DNA from: Eurosta solidaginis
Taxonomy: Eukaryota > Arthropoda > Insecta > Diptera > Tephritidae
Assembly (NCBI RefSeq): GCF_040869045.1
Contig: NC_090321.1
Coordinates: forward strand, 79,145,183 to 79,209,182
Length of the DNA stretch: 64,000 nucleotides
Direction: 5' to 3'
The notes beneath the pieces were generated by a model, which worked only from the letters and a program-made list of their open reading frames with translations, was not told where the DNA came from and did no database searches. Each line of letters starts with the position of its first letter. The first letter of the stretch is position 1. Positions 11,128 to 23,084 of this stretch are shown here, in pieces. The translations under genes and the position numbers were made by a program.

Positions 11128-11686
11128 CAGGGATGCACCTTAACGTTAAGCTAATCGTTTATCAAAAAATTTCCACCGTTTCCGTTGAAACACTTCGAAA
11201 TATTATCGATAAAGAAATTATCAAGATAAATTGTATCTCGTTTTTAACCGAAACGAAAACGTGATACTTTATGTTTGAATTGTGCTGGCAATGCTATAGC
11301 CATGGTGAAGCCGTAAGGTGGCAACAACGAGCGCACATACACACACAAACTCTATGTAATTTGTTTGTGTAATTCGTTGGTGGTAATGTAAAAAATACTC
11401 TGAGAAATGTTCGTACTGTCAAAATTCATGAGAAAAGTTGCAATCAGCTTGGATAATGCTTTCACCTTTAATGACTCCGCCATCAATCAGCTTTGCCAGC
11501 ATAGTTTGAAATTAATAATCAACATAAACGATTTGATTTCGTTTTGATATGGCAGAAAACGAAACGAAATCATTTCGTTAATTTGACGATCTTAACGTTA
11601 ATAAACGAAACGAAATGACTTCGTTTCGTTTATTAACGTTGATTATCGTAACGAAATGATATCGTTTCGTTGGTTAAGCATGCCTG
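11128..11686. mobile_element. hAT-type MITE with perfect 8-bp target duplication
   Basis: The element starts CAGGGATGC and ends GCATGCCTG, giving imperfect terminal inverted repeats of the CAGGG type typical of hAT transposons. It is flanked on both sides by the identical octamer ATATCTGC (11,120-11,127 and 11,687-11,694), the duplication length hAT transposases make. Size is 559 bp with no coding capacity. The right half is rich in AACGAAACGAAAT-like motifs and contains a perfect 21-nt palindromic arm pair at 11,594-11,614 and 11,620-11,640 with a 5-nt spacer. Confidence 0.85.
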
Positions 11687-11694
11687 ATATCTGC

Positions 11695-12645
11695 AATATC
11701 AACAGCCACTGTTATATTTTAACAGTTTTCATTGTTATTTTTAGGATGACGTTAATAACTGTTAGTTAGCACAGTAAGGTGACCACCGTGGTGTGATTGT
11801 AACGTACTACACTCACCACACCAAAAATCCTGGGAAAAACAACATCAAAATCTTCAGATAAATTTATTCATCGTTAAATATCAAAAACAATACACCATAT
11901 TACAAACTTAAATCTTTTTTTGTTAAATGGCAGCCATGTTAATTTTAATTTTTCTATGCCAATTTGCGCTACTTGTTTGTTTTTCCTGGAAATTAACACA
12001 GACCTTCAGTGTGTGTGCAATATTAAAGGTAAGTTTCACTGTTTCAAAAAGGCTGAACATTGACACAGACTGAGGAAATATAATAGAAAACAAGAATTTC
12101 ATGATCAGACCGCTGGGTAGTGGGATTATCGCGGCCAGCACCTCCTTATAGATAGAGAGGCCCTACGTAAAATGTGAAAAATTTGATCTAAATGCTCCCT
12201 TTCTCTTAAGGTTGAATTTCTGTAAGAGAAAGCGGTTTCGTGAAATTTATTTTCTTAAAGCGTAGAATGGGCACAGTACTAGGAAATATAATATTAAGCG
12301 ATAATTCAATGATCACTGTGAAGAAGCGTGAAAGTCGCGGTCATCACCTCTTAACAGTCCAAGAATCGCACAAAAATTGTGAAATAAATTTTTAAAGGGT
12401 CTTTCATCCAAGTGAAGTTGCATTTTAGGAATAGAAGGCTGGTTTGACGTTCCTCGGTACTGCAGCTTGGGGAGAGCTTTCATAAAATTTGTATGTGACC
12501 TCTTGGATTATAAAGGTTAAATGTCCGAGCATTCATGTGTATATGTGAAGCGGCAAAAAAACGCTTTTAGTTCAACAAAAAACTTTATTTTTAAATCAAG
12601 AAAATAAATTTAAATAGAGTAAATTGTTTGGCGACCTTTCATATT
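11695..12645. other. Intronic sequence with a diverged tandem duplication
   Basis: No coding sequence. Segments near 12,070-12,150 and 12,280-12,356 are diverged copies of each other (both contain GGAAATATAAT followed by a CACCTC-ended block about 70 nt on). Otherwise nothing is recognised. Confidence 0.45.
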
Positions 12646-12648
12646 TAA

Positions 12649-12846
12649 TATATATTTTTGCCGGCTCGAGGTCAATTTGTTGTTACTGTTTCATCAATAT
12701 TTTGTTTATATAATGTTATTTGTTTGTATAGATTTTGCAGTTTATATCCCTGAGGACGGTTACCGCGGAGTAACCGAAATATATCGGATTTTTAAAGAAA
12801 ACTTGTGTTTATTTTTTAATTGACCTCGAGCCGGCAAAAATATATA
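12649..12846 (+). mobile_element. Solitary Penelope-like terminal-repeat remnant
   Basis: Two perfect 29-nt inverted arms (12,649-12,677 and 12,818-12,846, each containing GCCGGCTCGAGGTCAA or its complement) enclose about 140 nt that includes a hammerhead-like fold. The layout resembles the inverted terminal structures of Penelope-like elements, and the fold matches those of the PLE copies further along. No RT or GIY-YIG sequence is adjacent, so this would be a solo terminal piece. The PLE assignment rests only on the ribozyme-like fold. Confidence 0.45.
12746..12789 (+). ncRNA. Hammerhead ribozyme-like fold HH-A
   Basis: Order is type I-like. Stem I is ATCC (12,746-12,749) with GGAT (12,786-12,789). 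The core is CTGAGGA (12,750-12,756) with one extra C. Stem II is GGTTAC/GTAACC (12,758-12,763 and 12,770-12,775) with a 6-nt loop. Then comes GAAA (12,776-12,779), a two-base-pair stem III with a 2-nt loop, U16.1 at 12,784 and C17 at 12,785 as the predicted cleavage position. The extra base between A9 and stem II departs from the standard core. Confidence 0.5.
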
Positions 12847-12849
12847 ATA

Positions 12850-15800
12850 AATTTAAATATTGATATAGAAATTGAAAATCAGTTTGGAGGTCGAGCTAAT
12901 TATTATATTGAACGGAAGTTGAAAATATTGAAATTATTGAAATAATTGATCAAAAAATTTAAAAAAGATGTATTCTTTACCAAGTACCAGTAAAAAGTAA
13001 TTGTACTTGTTAATTAAATTTTTTAACTACCAAATACTTGTAATTGACCAATTACCATTACCAAGTATATTCATTACTGCACAGCTTTGCTGTGGGTGAT
13101 ACACTTTATTTGTTGATTTAGCTGTTAAACCGGTTAATTCAGAATCAACAATTTGTGGAAGTTGCTTCAACAGCTATTTATGATGGATAAACATTTACAG
13201 AAATATGGGTTGAATCGACCCCAAGTTTGGCTGATTTCACCAGTGTTTTTCTTTCAGTGTAATAGGTAGGCGACACGAAAAGTATTGTGTATTCTAGCCA
13301 ATTGTAATGCAACTAAACAAAAAATGCAAAATATTTTTTTTTGTTTTTCATACAAAAAATGTTTCTTTTTATATAACATTTTTCACATATTTTTTTTAGA
13401 TTATAGTATTCGTTCTTTCAACAGATTTTCACTGCTAGATGTTACGAATATGTACTGCATAGCCAAATTATCTTCAGATTCCTGAACGAATAGTAATATT
13501 TCATAGGGAATTCTCACTAAAATTCTTCGTTATTTTTTTTTTTTTTTGTTTCCTTTTTTTAGTTTTAACGAATATTGGCGAAAACCAGATGATTATTCTT
13601 ACCGCCAATGATTGCCTTAGATGCGTATTTTGTACTTTTATGGTGCCTTTAGCACCGGCCACCATTATGCCACACCACAATTCACTACGAATATCTGTTG
13701 GCACTGCAAGGCAATTTGCAGACGACTAAAATTGCAATAAAATGAAAAATTCAAAAGGAAAATTGATTTTCTGTTTTAATTGTTTTTTTTTTTCTGCTAA
13801 CGAATAGCAATGCAAATTACAATCGCAACAATGAGTATTTTATATTTAAGTTTTTGCGACCGACAGACTATAAGAGTACTAAAATTAATATGTTTACTAA
13901 GGCACGTGCAATATGCAACTAAATCTACCGTTCGACGTAGTGCATAGTGAAAAGCCTTAGTACTATATTTTCCTTATGACTAAGTACCTACATACATACA
14001 TATTTGTTCGCTGTTTCCCTTATTGCCTTCATCCCAACAAACAACGGGAGTCGTGTATGAATCAAAAAGGAGTCCTAGATCAGTGTGCTGGTTTTTTTCT
14101 CGTTTATGTTTAGCTGGTTATTAACTAGGGTTGCCAGATTGCATTTTTGCCCCGAGATGTATGCGTTTGGGATCGAGTTCTAGCAACAAAATTTCATCGT
14201 ATATTTGGTATTGTAAAGCACTGATTGATAGCAAAAATAAAATATTAGTGTCACAAAGATCAACCAAACTCTAACATGTTAACTAGTTTCGCTGAGATAT
14301 CTTTTAAAATTTACAATTGAAAATTTTTCGATTAGCTTTTAGGATTTTTTAGACGAGTCGATTTACTGGATGATTTTTTGACCTTCTATTAAAATTATAA
14401 AGCAGTTGGTGTTGGAACGTCAAAAGCTCGACAGTAAATCGACTCGAAAAAATTACTTTTTTTCAATTTTGTGTTGTCGTTTTTTTCACCACACCCCGCA
14501 GTGAAATGGAGAAATGCTCTCTGACAAACCAGTTGACGACCACTTTTCATGATGCATAAAATAGACAAAGTCAAGAACCTTTTATAAGTCCCTAAACCTA
14601 ATGCACTCGAAGTCAAACTTCATAATCGCATGTTTAAAGCTCCGGGTTAGGAATAAGAAAAATAGTTACCCTACTCCTAACTTTAAGAAGATTTTAGCGG
14701 AACCGCAAAAAAGTGCCATCTTATGCCATTTAGAAACATCAAAATCAGCAAAGTGATTCTTCAACTAGTCTCATTATATAGGACTCGGATGATACTGTTA
14801 TTTGCCAATATATAAGCATGCCTCTCCATTTTATGCAATTAATATTTTCCATATATTTCCCATGTATTTATGTAGCACTCCGGCGTTCCAGTTTTGGATC
14901 ATGATCTAATTTCATTGGACCGCCACGTACCGGTTCTATCAGAGTTGGGAGCACTTAGCTCATGTGAAGATGCTTCTTGTTTACTAGAGCCGACTCCTGT
15001 ATTTTTAGTTTAATTAATTTATTAAAATAACTTTTTATTAATTTAAACAAAATCACCAAACTAGGAACTGGTATAATTTATTTAAACGAAATTGCTGCAT
15101 ATGGGTCACATTGTTGTTGCATTTGTATGTTAAATCTCTATCCGTATCTGGATCAAGTTTCATTGGAACACGAACATTGATTCAGAGAAATAACAGGATT
15201 ACAACGTTGTGTTGCATTTGGATGTTAAATTTTTAACGGGATTTGGATCAGCGTTAATTGCAATTCAGCTTTTGTCACTCCTCAACTAAAATCGGTATGC
15301 AAATGTTTGCTGGGTTAACTGTGTGTGTGTATGCGAGTATTTAGTATAGCAGGGAAGTGCATAGCCAGCACAACCTACTAGCGACAAGAAAACGAAAACA
15401 GACCAAAATAACGACAGCTCATCTGTTCAACATCAACAATGAATTAAGAGAATATCGTGAGTAGGCAAGCAGGGAGAAAGGTCTGTTTTAGGCAAATGTA
15501 TATCATACAAGCAAGCATTCATTGCACTAGGATAATCCCATAGTCACCCCTTTAGGAAAATCTTATGAGAAAGTGATGTCAAGCTTTATTCAAAAGAAGG
15601 GAACTGTTATAAAGAAATACTTGGCGCGATGTGCCAGAGAGATTTTGGCGAAGCTTCTCCTCCAGTTTTTGTCGTGCTAAGAAGAACGTTTTCTTAAGTA
15701 CTTTGGTGTTGCTTTCTCTGGGACTTAGATCAGGGGTTTCGATGTGTAAGGCGAGAACGCTATAACCACAATACGGCTGCCCACGAGTACAGATATAGAC

Positions 15801-16100
15801 GATTGTGGCATATTACAAATCCTATTGTAGTTCAAGGAAACAAATCCAAACATCTTTTAAGGAAAATGGATGTAGAAATGCATAGAAAAGGGAAGTGTTG
15901 CGGATGTATAAGCAACAAGAAGTGCTAACGGTAATATAAAACTCGACTCCTTTCATCAAACAAACCATTCAATAAAAAGGAATGGCCTACCGGCAGTCAA
16001 AGAACAATGCTTTATGAGGTGGGTTTTGTCTAAGGCTGGGGTAACGCTCAGTCAATCCAGAGTCGAGTAAAGGTCCCACAAACCCCTACTGAATAAATAC
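12850..16100. other. Intronic sequence, mostly unrecognised
   Basis: AT-rich DNA without a credible gene. A short inverted pair at about 14,354-14,367 and 14,433-14,446 (CGAGTCGATTTACT and its complement) and one dispersed repeat (15,060-15,270) are the only structures seen. Confidence 0.45.
15060..15270 (+). repeat. Dispersed repeat (copy at 45.84-45.93 kb)
   Basis: Shares the words TTGTTGTTGCATTTG, TATGTTAAAT, TATCTGGATCA and TTTCATTGGAAC, in the same order, with 45,840-45,930. A weaker third relative lies at about 14,880-14,940. Family unknown. Confidence 0.55.
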
Positions 16101-16280
16101 ACGATATTTATGTTTTACGAACACACGCACACACGGCTGGAGATATTAGGCGGACAGCAGCTTTCCGTCGCAAGATGGCGAAGGGGTGGAGCGGCGGCTA
16201 ACGGTCGTTGGAGTAGAGGAGGTTCGGTAGGGCGGTTGAACGGTCGGGTAACGGACGGACTCGTACGGTGGTACGAAAGC

Positions 16281-16870
16281 AGCGGCTTAACGGCGGTAGG
16301 ATGGCAAGCGGCCAGTGGCTAGTGTAGCAGCGGCGGGACGGATGCAGCGGCTTAACGGCGGTAGGATGGCAGACGGCCAACGGTCGTCGTGGCAGCGGCG
16401 TGACGGATGCAGCAGCTTAACGGCGGTAGGACGGCGAACGACCAACGGTCGGCGTAGCAGCGGCGGGACGGATGCAGCGGCTTAACGGCGGTAGGATGGC
16501 AGACGGCCAACGGTCGTCGTAGCAGCGGCGTGACGGATGCAGCGGCTTAACGGTGGTAGGATGGCAAACGGCCAACGGTCGTCGTAGCAGCGGCGTGACG
16601 TATGCAGCGGCTTAACGGCGGTAGGATGGCGAACGGCCAACGGTTAGTGGGGCAGCGGCGCCATCAGCAAGGCGGGATGGGCACGGCAGTATGGCGGACG
16701 GCCAACGGTCGGCGTAGCAGCGGCGTGACGGCGGTAGGATGGCGAACGGTCAACGGTTAGTGGGGCAGCGGCGGCACCAGCAAGGCGGAATGGGCACAGC
16801 AGTAGTATGGCGGACGGCCAACGGTCGGCGTAGCACCGGCGGGATGGAAGCAGCGGCGGCACCAGAGGGG
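16281..16870. repeat. 65-bp GC-rich minisatellite
   Basis: The anchor AGCGGCTTAA recurs at 16,281, 16,346, 16,411 (one base changed), 16,476, 16,541 and 16,606, an exact 65-bp spacing, then continues to about 16,870 as rearranged units. Units are made of CGG/AGCGGCGG-like words and are far more GC-rich than the surroundings. The period is not a multiple of three, so the open frames across it are repeat artefacts. Confidence 0.9.
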
Positions 16871-17237
16871 CGACGATGCGACGGCAGCGGCGGTGGGCTA
16901 CGGAGCGCGTACCAGGGCCGGGGAGAGAGGGGAAGTAGGCTAGCGATGGTGTTTGCCTGGCCAGTGGCGGCTCGTTCCGGGCGGGGTCGGTTGACGGTAT
17001 CGGCAGTCTTCGGCAGAATCGATAGTAGGCCGGTCGGTCACCTGGGGATGAGACTGCGAGGGCTCGTTAGTGCTGGTTTCACCGCTGGACACCCCCGCCT
17101 CCCTAGTTGCACGCTAATAGAAGGTGCGTAAGAGGGACGGGGCTGTACCAGCCGATACACCGTGGGTCGATCCGTGCGCGGAGGGGAAGTGCACCCTAAC
17201 GGCACAGCGGTATCCCCTTATGCGCACGCATCGGTTC
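16871..17237. other. GC-rich spacer between two tandem arrays
   Basis: Non-repetitive but equally GC-rich sequence linking the 65-bp and 167-bp arrays. Open frames here reflect scarce stop codons in GC-rich DNA; none has a recognisable domain. Confidence 0.5.
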
Positions 17238-17745
17238 ACGGCCGAAACCAGAGTTGAGGGGGAGGGCGGTATAGTCATTAAGGCGTCGGGCCGCTCAACA
17301 CCCGGGGGGCGACGGGTGGCAATAGCACAAAGGCATCCGCCCCGCTCGTCCTTACCCGGGTGAAGGGTGACCCGCGCCATGACGGCGCCCCTTCCACTCA
17401 ACTAGCCGTGGCCAGAGCTGAGGGGGAGGGGGTTATATAGTCATTAAGGCGTCGGGCCGCTCCACACCCAGGGGGGCGACGGGTGGCAATAGCACAAAGG
17501 CATCCGCCCCGCTCGTCCTTACCTGGGTGAAGGGTGACCCGCGCCATGACGGCGCCCCTTCCACTCAACTAGCCGTGGCCAGAGCTGAGGGGGAGGGGGT
17601 TATATAGTCATTAAGGCGTCGGGCCGCTCAACACCCAGGGGGCGACGGGTGGCAATATCACAAAGGCATCCGCCCCGCTCGTCCTTACTTGGGTTAAGGG
17701 TGACCCGCGCCATGACAGCGCCCCCTCCACTCAGCTGGCTAGCCG
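17238..17745. repeat. 167-bp tandem repeat, three GC-rich units
   Basis: Anchor TCATTAAGGCGTCGGGCCGC at 17,275, 17,441 and 17,608, giving periods of 166 and 167 bp. Units are nearly identical, with small indels in the G-run. They belong to the same GC-rich island as the 65-bp array. Function and family are unknown; a 5' regulatory array of a retroelement is one possibility. Confidence 0.9.
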
Positions 17746-19077
17746 GAGTGGCAATTTTGTCTTTAAAAAGACAACCACTCCCGCTGGCTCACCTGCGAGA
17801 ACTGAATTGCAAAAATGCAAATTCGCTGTTTATATGGGTGGTGCCGCAAACTGGTTGAGAAGTCAACATACCATTATTGTGCTTTTCATTGGTTTGCTAT
17901 CAGTGGTTGTTGACTATGCTATACAAGCATAAGTACAAGGAGGTTTAGGTGGCTATGCTATAGAAAAATAAGTACAGGGAGGTTCAGGTTTAAGTGAATA
18001 AGGAAATAAAGGGGGGTTACGTTATTGTAACGCTACGTTACAGCCTCCTTAAAGGTTTTACTGTTGCATATAGAAACCATTACAATGCTCCAGACTGTGC
18101 TAAGGGAGTCCATCCGATTAAACCCTAAAGGATGTAAAATTTCGTCCATCTTCCTAAAACTAGAGTCATCAACAAGTTACACACAACACACACTATAGTA
18201 ATAAGGTTTCTTGAGATTTTCCTGCTGGGAAACATGTAAACAAAAAAAAAAAAAAAAAAAAACACAAATAAAATGCTGATGTTGCAAGAATATGCATATT
18301 TATATTGTTTGATGAATGGGCATTTTTATTTGTTTAAGCGTGTGTGCTCTGTGCTAACACACAAATCTTGTAGACAAACCCTGCAGCAGTCGATGACTAC
18401 CCGTTGTTGACACTGTCAATGTCAGCCGTCGCCACAGTGTTCAATTGGTTGCCTCTGCAGCTACCTAAGCTCGTATAAACTGTGGCATTGATTTATCAAT
18501 ACGCCCGATTGCATACCCAACCTTCTTGATTCGTTTGTTTAAGGTAAATGCTGCAAGTCAATCGTTGAAGACTTAACACTTGCCTTGCCAACCAAACTCA
18601 ATCAAAGTAGATAAGGCCTCGCTAGACTGCCTCCCTCAACTAATAGTGAGTTGGGTCTGCGTTGTTTGGATCGCAGTAATACATTCACATAAAAACCGTT
18701 ACATCTATGTAGTTCCTTCCGTATGGAAATAATTCTGCTAATTTTATAATAATGCTTGTATTTGGCTGTCAATGTGTATTCCCTGACACCACTCGTACCA
18801 TCATCAACTATGCAATCAACGTCAGTATCCGATTCTCTTTAATGCATCATATACAATGGTGAAGACTAAAATGATATTGACGGCGATGATATTGTTAATG
18901 TGTGGGAATACCCAATAGGAAGCGGATTTCACACAAAGGATGGAATAGGAAATACTGTGGGACAGAAAAGACTATGTGGGGACTTTAGGATTCTATTCGA
19001 AATTTGTGAAATTGATTCCCAATTTTTAACAATTTTGGAAATATTTGAGGATCATTTCGAGACTATTTTATAATAAA
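17746..19077. other. Intronic sequence, nothing recognised
   Basis: Return to AT-rich DNA. A short imperfect tandem duplication (about 40 bp, GCTATGCTATA words at 17,913 and 17,952) and a 20-nt A run at about 18,241 are present. There is no gene. Confidence 0.45.
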
Positions 19078-20677
19078 CTAGCAGACTCGCCAGACGTTGT
19101 TCTGCCCTGAATTTGGTCTATCTGCATACATTTTAATAAGTTTTTCCGTCTAACTCTGCCCTCGCCCCTCTACACTTTTTCCTAATCTTTGTATTCACTC
19201 CTCCCTCCGTATTTTTCGCTTCATCTATCTCCATCTTCGTTTCATTCTATGTCTTTCTCAGTCTCCTTCTCTCTTTTTTATTCCCTCAAGTTTTTCTCAT
19301 TCTCCTTCATATCTTATTACCAGTCCCAGAAGGTGTTATGTATTTTTTCCAGTCCCAGTCCCGCTCCGAGTCTCAGTCTCAGTACAGTCCTAGACCTAAT
19401 CCCAGTCCCAGTCCGTCTCTGGTTTACCTCCCGGAAAAAAGCGTCGTAAATATTAATATAAGCAAATTTATATACCAAATTTCAGGCAAATCGAATAAGA
19501 CGTATGTAAATAGGTATGTGGGTATTATTAACTCATGTCTTTATTTCGGCTTCGAATGCATATTTATCAGTTTTGCCAGGTTGATGCGACTAAATCGAAT
19601 ATCACAATGAAAATTACTTGAAAGCTCTCAGCAACAGCTTTCATTTGATATCCATAATACTCACACATTCTAGGGGTATCCGGGTCCATGTTTTGGCCTA
19701 TATCTCGAGACCCTAGTCACCCAGCGGTATAAGACTTACTCTGTATTAAAGCATACAGCAACAGCTTCAATTTGAAACCCATAATGTAAAAACACATCCT
19801 AGGTGTATCCGGCTCCACGTTTTGGCCTATATCTCGAGACCCTAGTCACCCAGCGGTGTAAGACTTACTCTGTACTAAAGCATACAGCAACAGCTTCAAT
19901 TTGATACCCATAATGTAAAAACACATTCCAGGTGTATCCGGTTCCACGTTTTGGCCTATATCTCGAGACCCTAGTCACCAATAGGTATGAAAACTATCCT
20001 GTACTAAATCACTCATCAACAGCTGCAATTTGATACCCATAATGTAAAAACACTATCTGGGCGTTCACGGGCCCACGTTTTGGCCTATATCTCGAGACAC
20101 TAGTCACCCAGGGGTATGAAAATTACAATCTACTAAAGCACTCATCAACAGCTTTCATTTGCTATCCATATGCTATAAACACATTCTAGGGGTACCCGGG
20201 TCCACGCTTTGGCCTATATCTCGAGACCCTAGTCACCCAGGGGTATGAAAATTACCCCCTACTAAAGCACTCATCAACAGCTTTCATTTGATATCCATAT
20301 TCTATAAACACATCCTAGGGGTACCCGGGTCCACGTTTTGGCCTATATCTCGAGACCCTGTGCGTCGATCCTGAATTTTCGCTATAAACCTTATGGAGCC
20401 CGAGACCTTTCCAACGAATGCAAAACCGTGGAAATCGGTTCGTGCGTTCTGGAGTTATAGCGTCAGGAAGGAAAACCGGACTTATTTTTTCAAATTTTGA
20501 ATTTTTTCTAAAAAAAAATCATAACTCAAGAATGGCTAAACCGATTTGGGATTTCAAAATCAACTAGCCATCACCTCTCCCTCCTGTATCTTTCCTAAAA
20601 ATTTCATGGCAATCTTTCTATCCGTTCTCGAGTTATGGAGTGACAATCAAAATGTACACTTCTTTTTATATATATAG
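19078..20677 (+). mobile_element. Helentron/HINE-like element A
   Basis: Starts ACTAGCAGACTCGCCAGACG and is followed directly by a second copy starting with the related ACTAGTAGACGCGGCAGACG. Layout: about 540 bp of 5' sequence containing a CCAGTC-type simple repeat, a central array of six 129-bp units, then a 3' region ending in TTTTTATATATATAG. A non-coding element with conserved ends and a central minisatellite is the arrangement described for Helentron-derived elements such as DINE-1. I see no Rep/helicase coding sequence, so it would be non-autonomous. The class assignment is by architecture only. Confidence 0.55.
19625..20360. repeat. 129-bp satellite array in element A
   Basis: Anchor TATCTCGAGA at 19,701, 19,830, 19,959, 20,088, 20,217 and 20,346: five successive spacings of exactly 129 bp. 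Each unit contains a TTCATTTGATACCCATAAT-like stretch, a CTAGGGGTA block and a TCCACGTTTTGGCCTATATC block. Confidence 0.93.
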
Positions 20678-22055
20678 ACTAGTAGACGCGGCAGACGTTG
20701 TTCTGCCCTAAATTTGGCCTATCTGCCCTACCCCTCTACACTTTTTGCTAATCTTTTTATTCACTCCTCCCTCCGTCATCTCCATCTTCGTCTCATTCTA
20801 TCTCTTTTTCAGTCTACTTCTCTCTTTTCTCTTCTCTCAAGGTTTTCTCCTTCTTCTTCATCTCTTATTGCCAGTCCCAGAGGGTGGTATGTATTTTGTT
20901 CCAGTCCCATTCCGAGTCTCAATCCCAGTCCCGCCTCGAGTCTCAGTCTCAGTCCCAGTCCTAGTCCTAATCCCAGTCCCAATCCGCCTCTGGTATACTT
21001 CCCGGAAAAAACATCGTAAATACTAATATAGGCAAATTTATATATGAAATTTCAGGAAAATCGAATAGGATGTATGTAAATAGGTATGTGGGTATTATTA
21101 ATTCTTGTCTTTATTTCGGCTTCGCATGCATATTTATCAGTTTTGCCTAGTTGATGCGACTAAATCGAATATCACAATGAACTTTAGAGCTCTCAGCAAC
21201 AGCTTTCATTTGATATCCATAATACACACACATTCTAGGGGTATTTGATATCCATATTGTTTTGACCTATATCTCGAGACCCTAGTCACTTAGCGGCTTA
21301 AAACTTACTCTGTATTATAGCACACATCAACAGCTTCAATTTGATACCCATAATATAAAAAAACATTCTAGGTGTATCCGGCCTATATCTCAAGACCCTA
21401 GTCACCCAGCGGCGTAAAACTTACTCTGTATTATGGCACACATCAACAGCTTCAATTTGATACCCATAATATGAACACACGTTCTAGGTGTATCCGGGTC
21501 CATGTTTTGGCCTATATCTCGAGACCGTAGTCACCCAGCGGTGTAAAACTTACTCTGTACTAAAGCATACATCAACAGCTTCAATTTGATACCCATAATG
21601 TAAAAACACATTCTAGGTGTATCCGGGTCCACGTTTTGGGCTATAAATATAGACCATAGCCTCCCAGTTGTATGAAAATTATCCTGTACTATAGCACTCA
21701 TCAACAGCTTTCATTTGATATCCATATTGTATAAACACATTCTAGCGGTATCCGGGTCCACGTTTTGGACTATATCTCGAGACCCTAGTCACCCAGGGGT
21801 ATGAAAATTACCCTGTACTATAGCGCTCATCAACAGCTTTAGTTTGATATCCATATTGTATAAACACATTCTTGGGGTACCCGGGTCCACGTTTTGCTCT
21901 CAAGATCGTAGGCACGTAGCGAAAAAAAAGGTAGGCGTTGGCCGATTCTCAGACCTACCCAATATGCTCATAAAATTTCATGAGAATCGGTTCAGCCGTT
22001 TCGGAGGAGTTCAGCCTCTAAAACCGTGACAGAAGAATTTTATATATTAGATATG
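20678..22055 (+). mobile_element. Helentron/HINE-like element B
   Basis: Second head-to-tail copy. The same 5' region (GTTGTTCTGCC, the CTCCCTCCGT segment, CCAGTCCCAG repeats), then an array of about six 129-bp-type units, then a different 3' end with ATCGGTTCAGCCGTTTCGGA. The shared 5' half and different 3' tail suggest two subfamilies or a rearranged junction. No coding capacity. Confidence 0.55.
21185..21890. repeat. 129-bp satellite array in element B
   Basis: Units homologous to those of element A. Anchors at about 21,270, 21,386 (one unit shortened by 13 bp), 21,515, 21,644 and 21,773. Confidence 0.88.
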
Positions 22056-22420
22056 TACATATATATATTAGATTTGAGACTATGCAATTTTGTCGCGTTC
22101 GCGATTCACTTTCACTTTTGTCGAGTTTCAGAACGCGATATTAGATCCTCCAACCCGCACGCGAATTTGAACTTTATGCAGGGGTAATAAATTAGAAATT
22201 GACTCTCCATTTTATTTAGAAAACGTTTGTATGGGAAATAGAAATATGCTGTTTTGAGTATTTTCCCGGCAAGTATTCGAATTTTTCTCACCTTTTAAAC
22301 CTTCCCTAGACCTCCACGAATAATTCAAGACCAAGATAAGATAAATCCGTTCAGCCGTTCTCGAGTTTTAGCGAGACTAACGAACAGCAATTCATTTTTA
22401 TATATATAGAAGATAGATTA
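22056..22420 (+). mobile_element. Further Helentron-like 3' end
   Basis: Contains CGTTCAGCCGTTCTCGAGTT and ends in TTTTTATATATATAGA, like the 3' end of element A, but has no array. Probably a truncated third copy. Confidence 0.4.
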
Positions 22421-22429
22421 GGACTGGTA

Positions 22430-22900
22430 AAGGATCACCTCAATATTATTTTGGGAATTATTTCAAGAGTACTCTGGACCACTTTGGAACTAGTTTGCGC
22501 TCACCTCAGGATTATTTTAAGTATCATTTTGAAAAAACATCTGGATTATTTAGATACTATATCTAAACCATTTTAGGACTTTTACAGGATCACTGCCATT
22601 ATTTTAGGTATCAATCCGAAAACTTCAGAATAGTTTCGAGACTCTTTCGGGACAATTTAAATTATTATTTTAGAATAAACCGATCTTGAAATGATAGTTA
22701 TCCCTAAATGAGCTCGAAATAGTCTCGAAATGATCCAGAATCTGTCCAGAAATGATATCGTAAATAATCCTGAAGTGAATTCGAAATTGTTCCAAATTGT
22801 TAGTCGGGGAATGATTCCGAAAATATTCACGAATTTATCCCATAACAGTTCTAAACTGGTTTCGAAGTAATCTAAAATTGATCGCGAACTAATCCTGAAA
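22430..22900. repeat. Degenerate inverted minisatellite (GGATCATTT-like)
   Basis: The left half repeats words such as GGATCAC, ATTATTTT and GACTATTT. The right half (about 22,680-22,900) repeats their complements (GAAATGAT, AATAATCC). A plus-oriented relative is at about 48,640-48,830. Very diverged, so the limits are approximate. Confidence 0.45.
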
Positions 22901-23032
22901 TTGACGATAACTGCTTCATATACAACCTTCACCCCAATCATTCCCCCGAGAGAGGAGTGGGGAAGAGGAATTATCTGGGGCAGGGGACCGGTTAACTTGT
23001 TCACGGATGAGTAGAATTTGGTCGGAAAGGTT

Positions 23033-23050
23033 GGGGGGGGGGGGGGGGGG
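23033..23050. repeat. 18-nt poly-G run
   Basis: Uninterrupted G run, unusual in AT-rich DNA. Its length is prone to error in assembly. Confidence 0.9.
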
Positions 23051-23084
23051 TATTTTGTCAAGAGCTAAATGTAAGCTGCAAGTT

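Noticed and set aside
16110..17858. Open frames of 60-130 codons in the GC-rich island
   Set aside because: Products of GC-rich tandem repeats with a 65-bp period that shifts frame in each unit; no domain seen.
19189..21026. Serine/proline-rich frames in the Helentron-like elements
   Set aside because: Translations of CCAGTC and TCTCC simple repeats.
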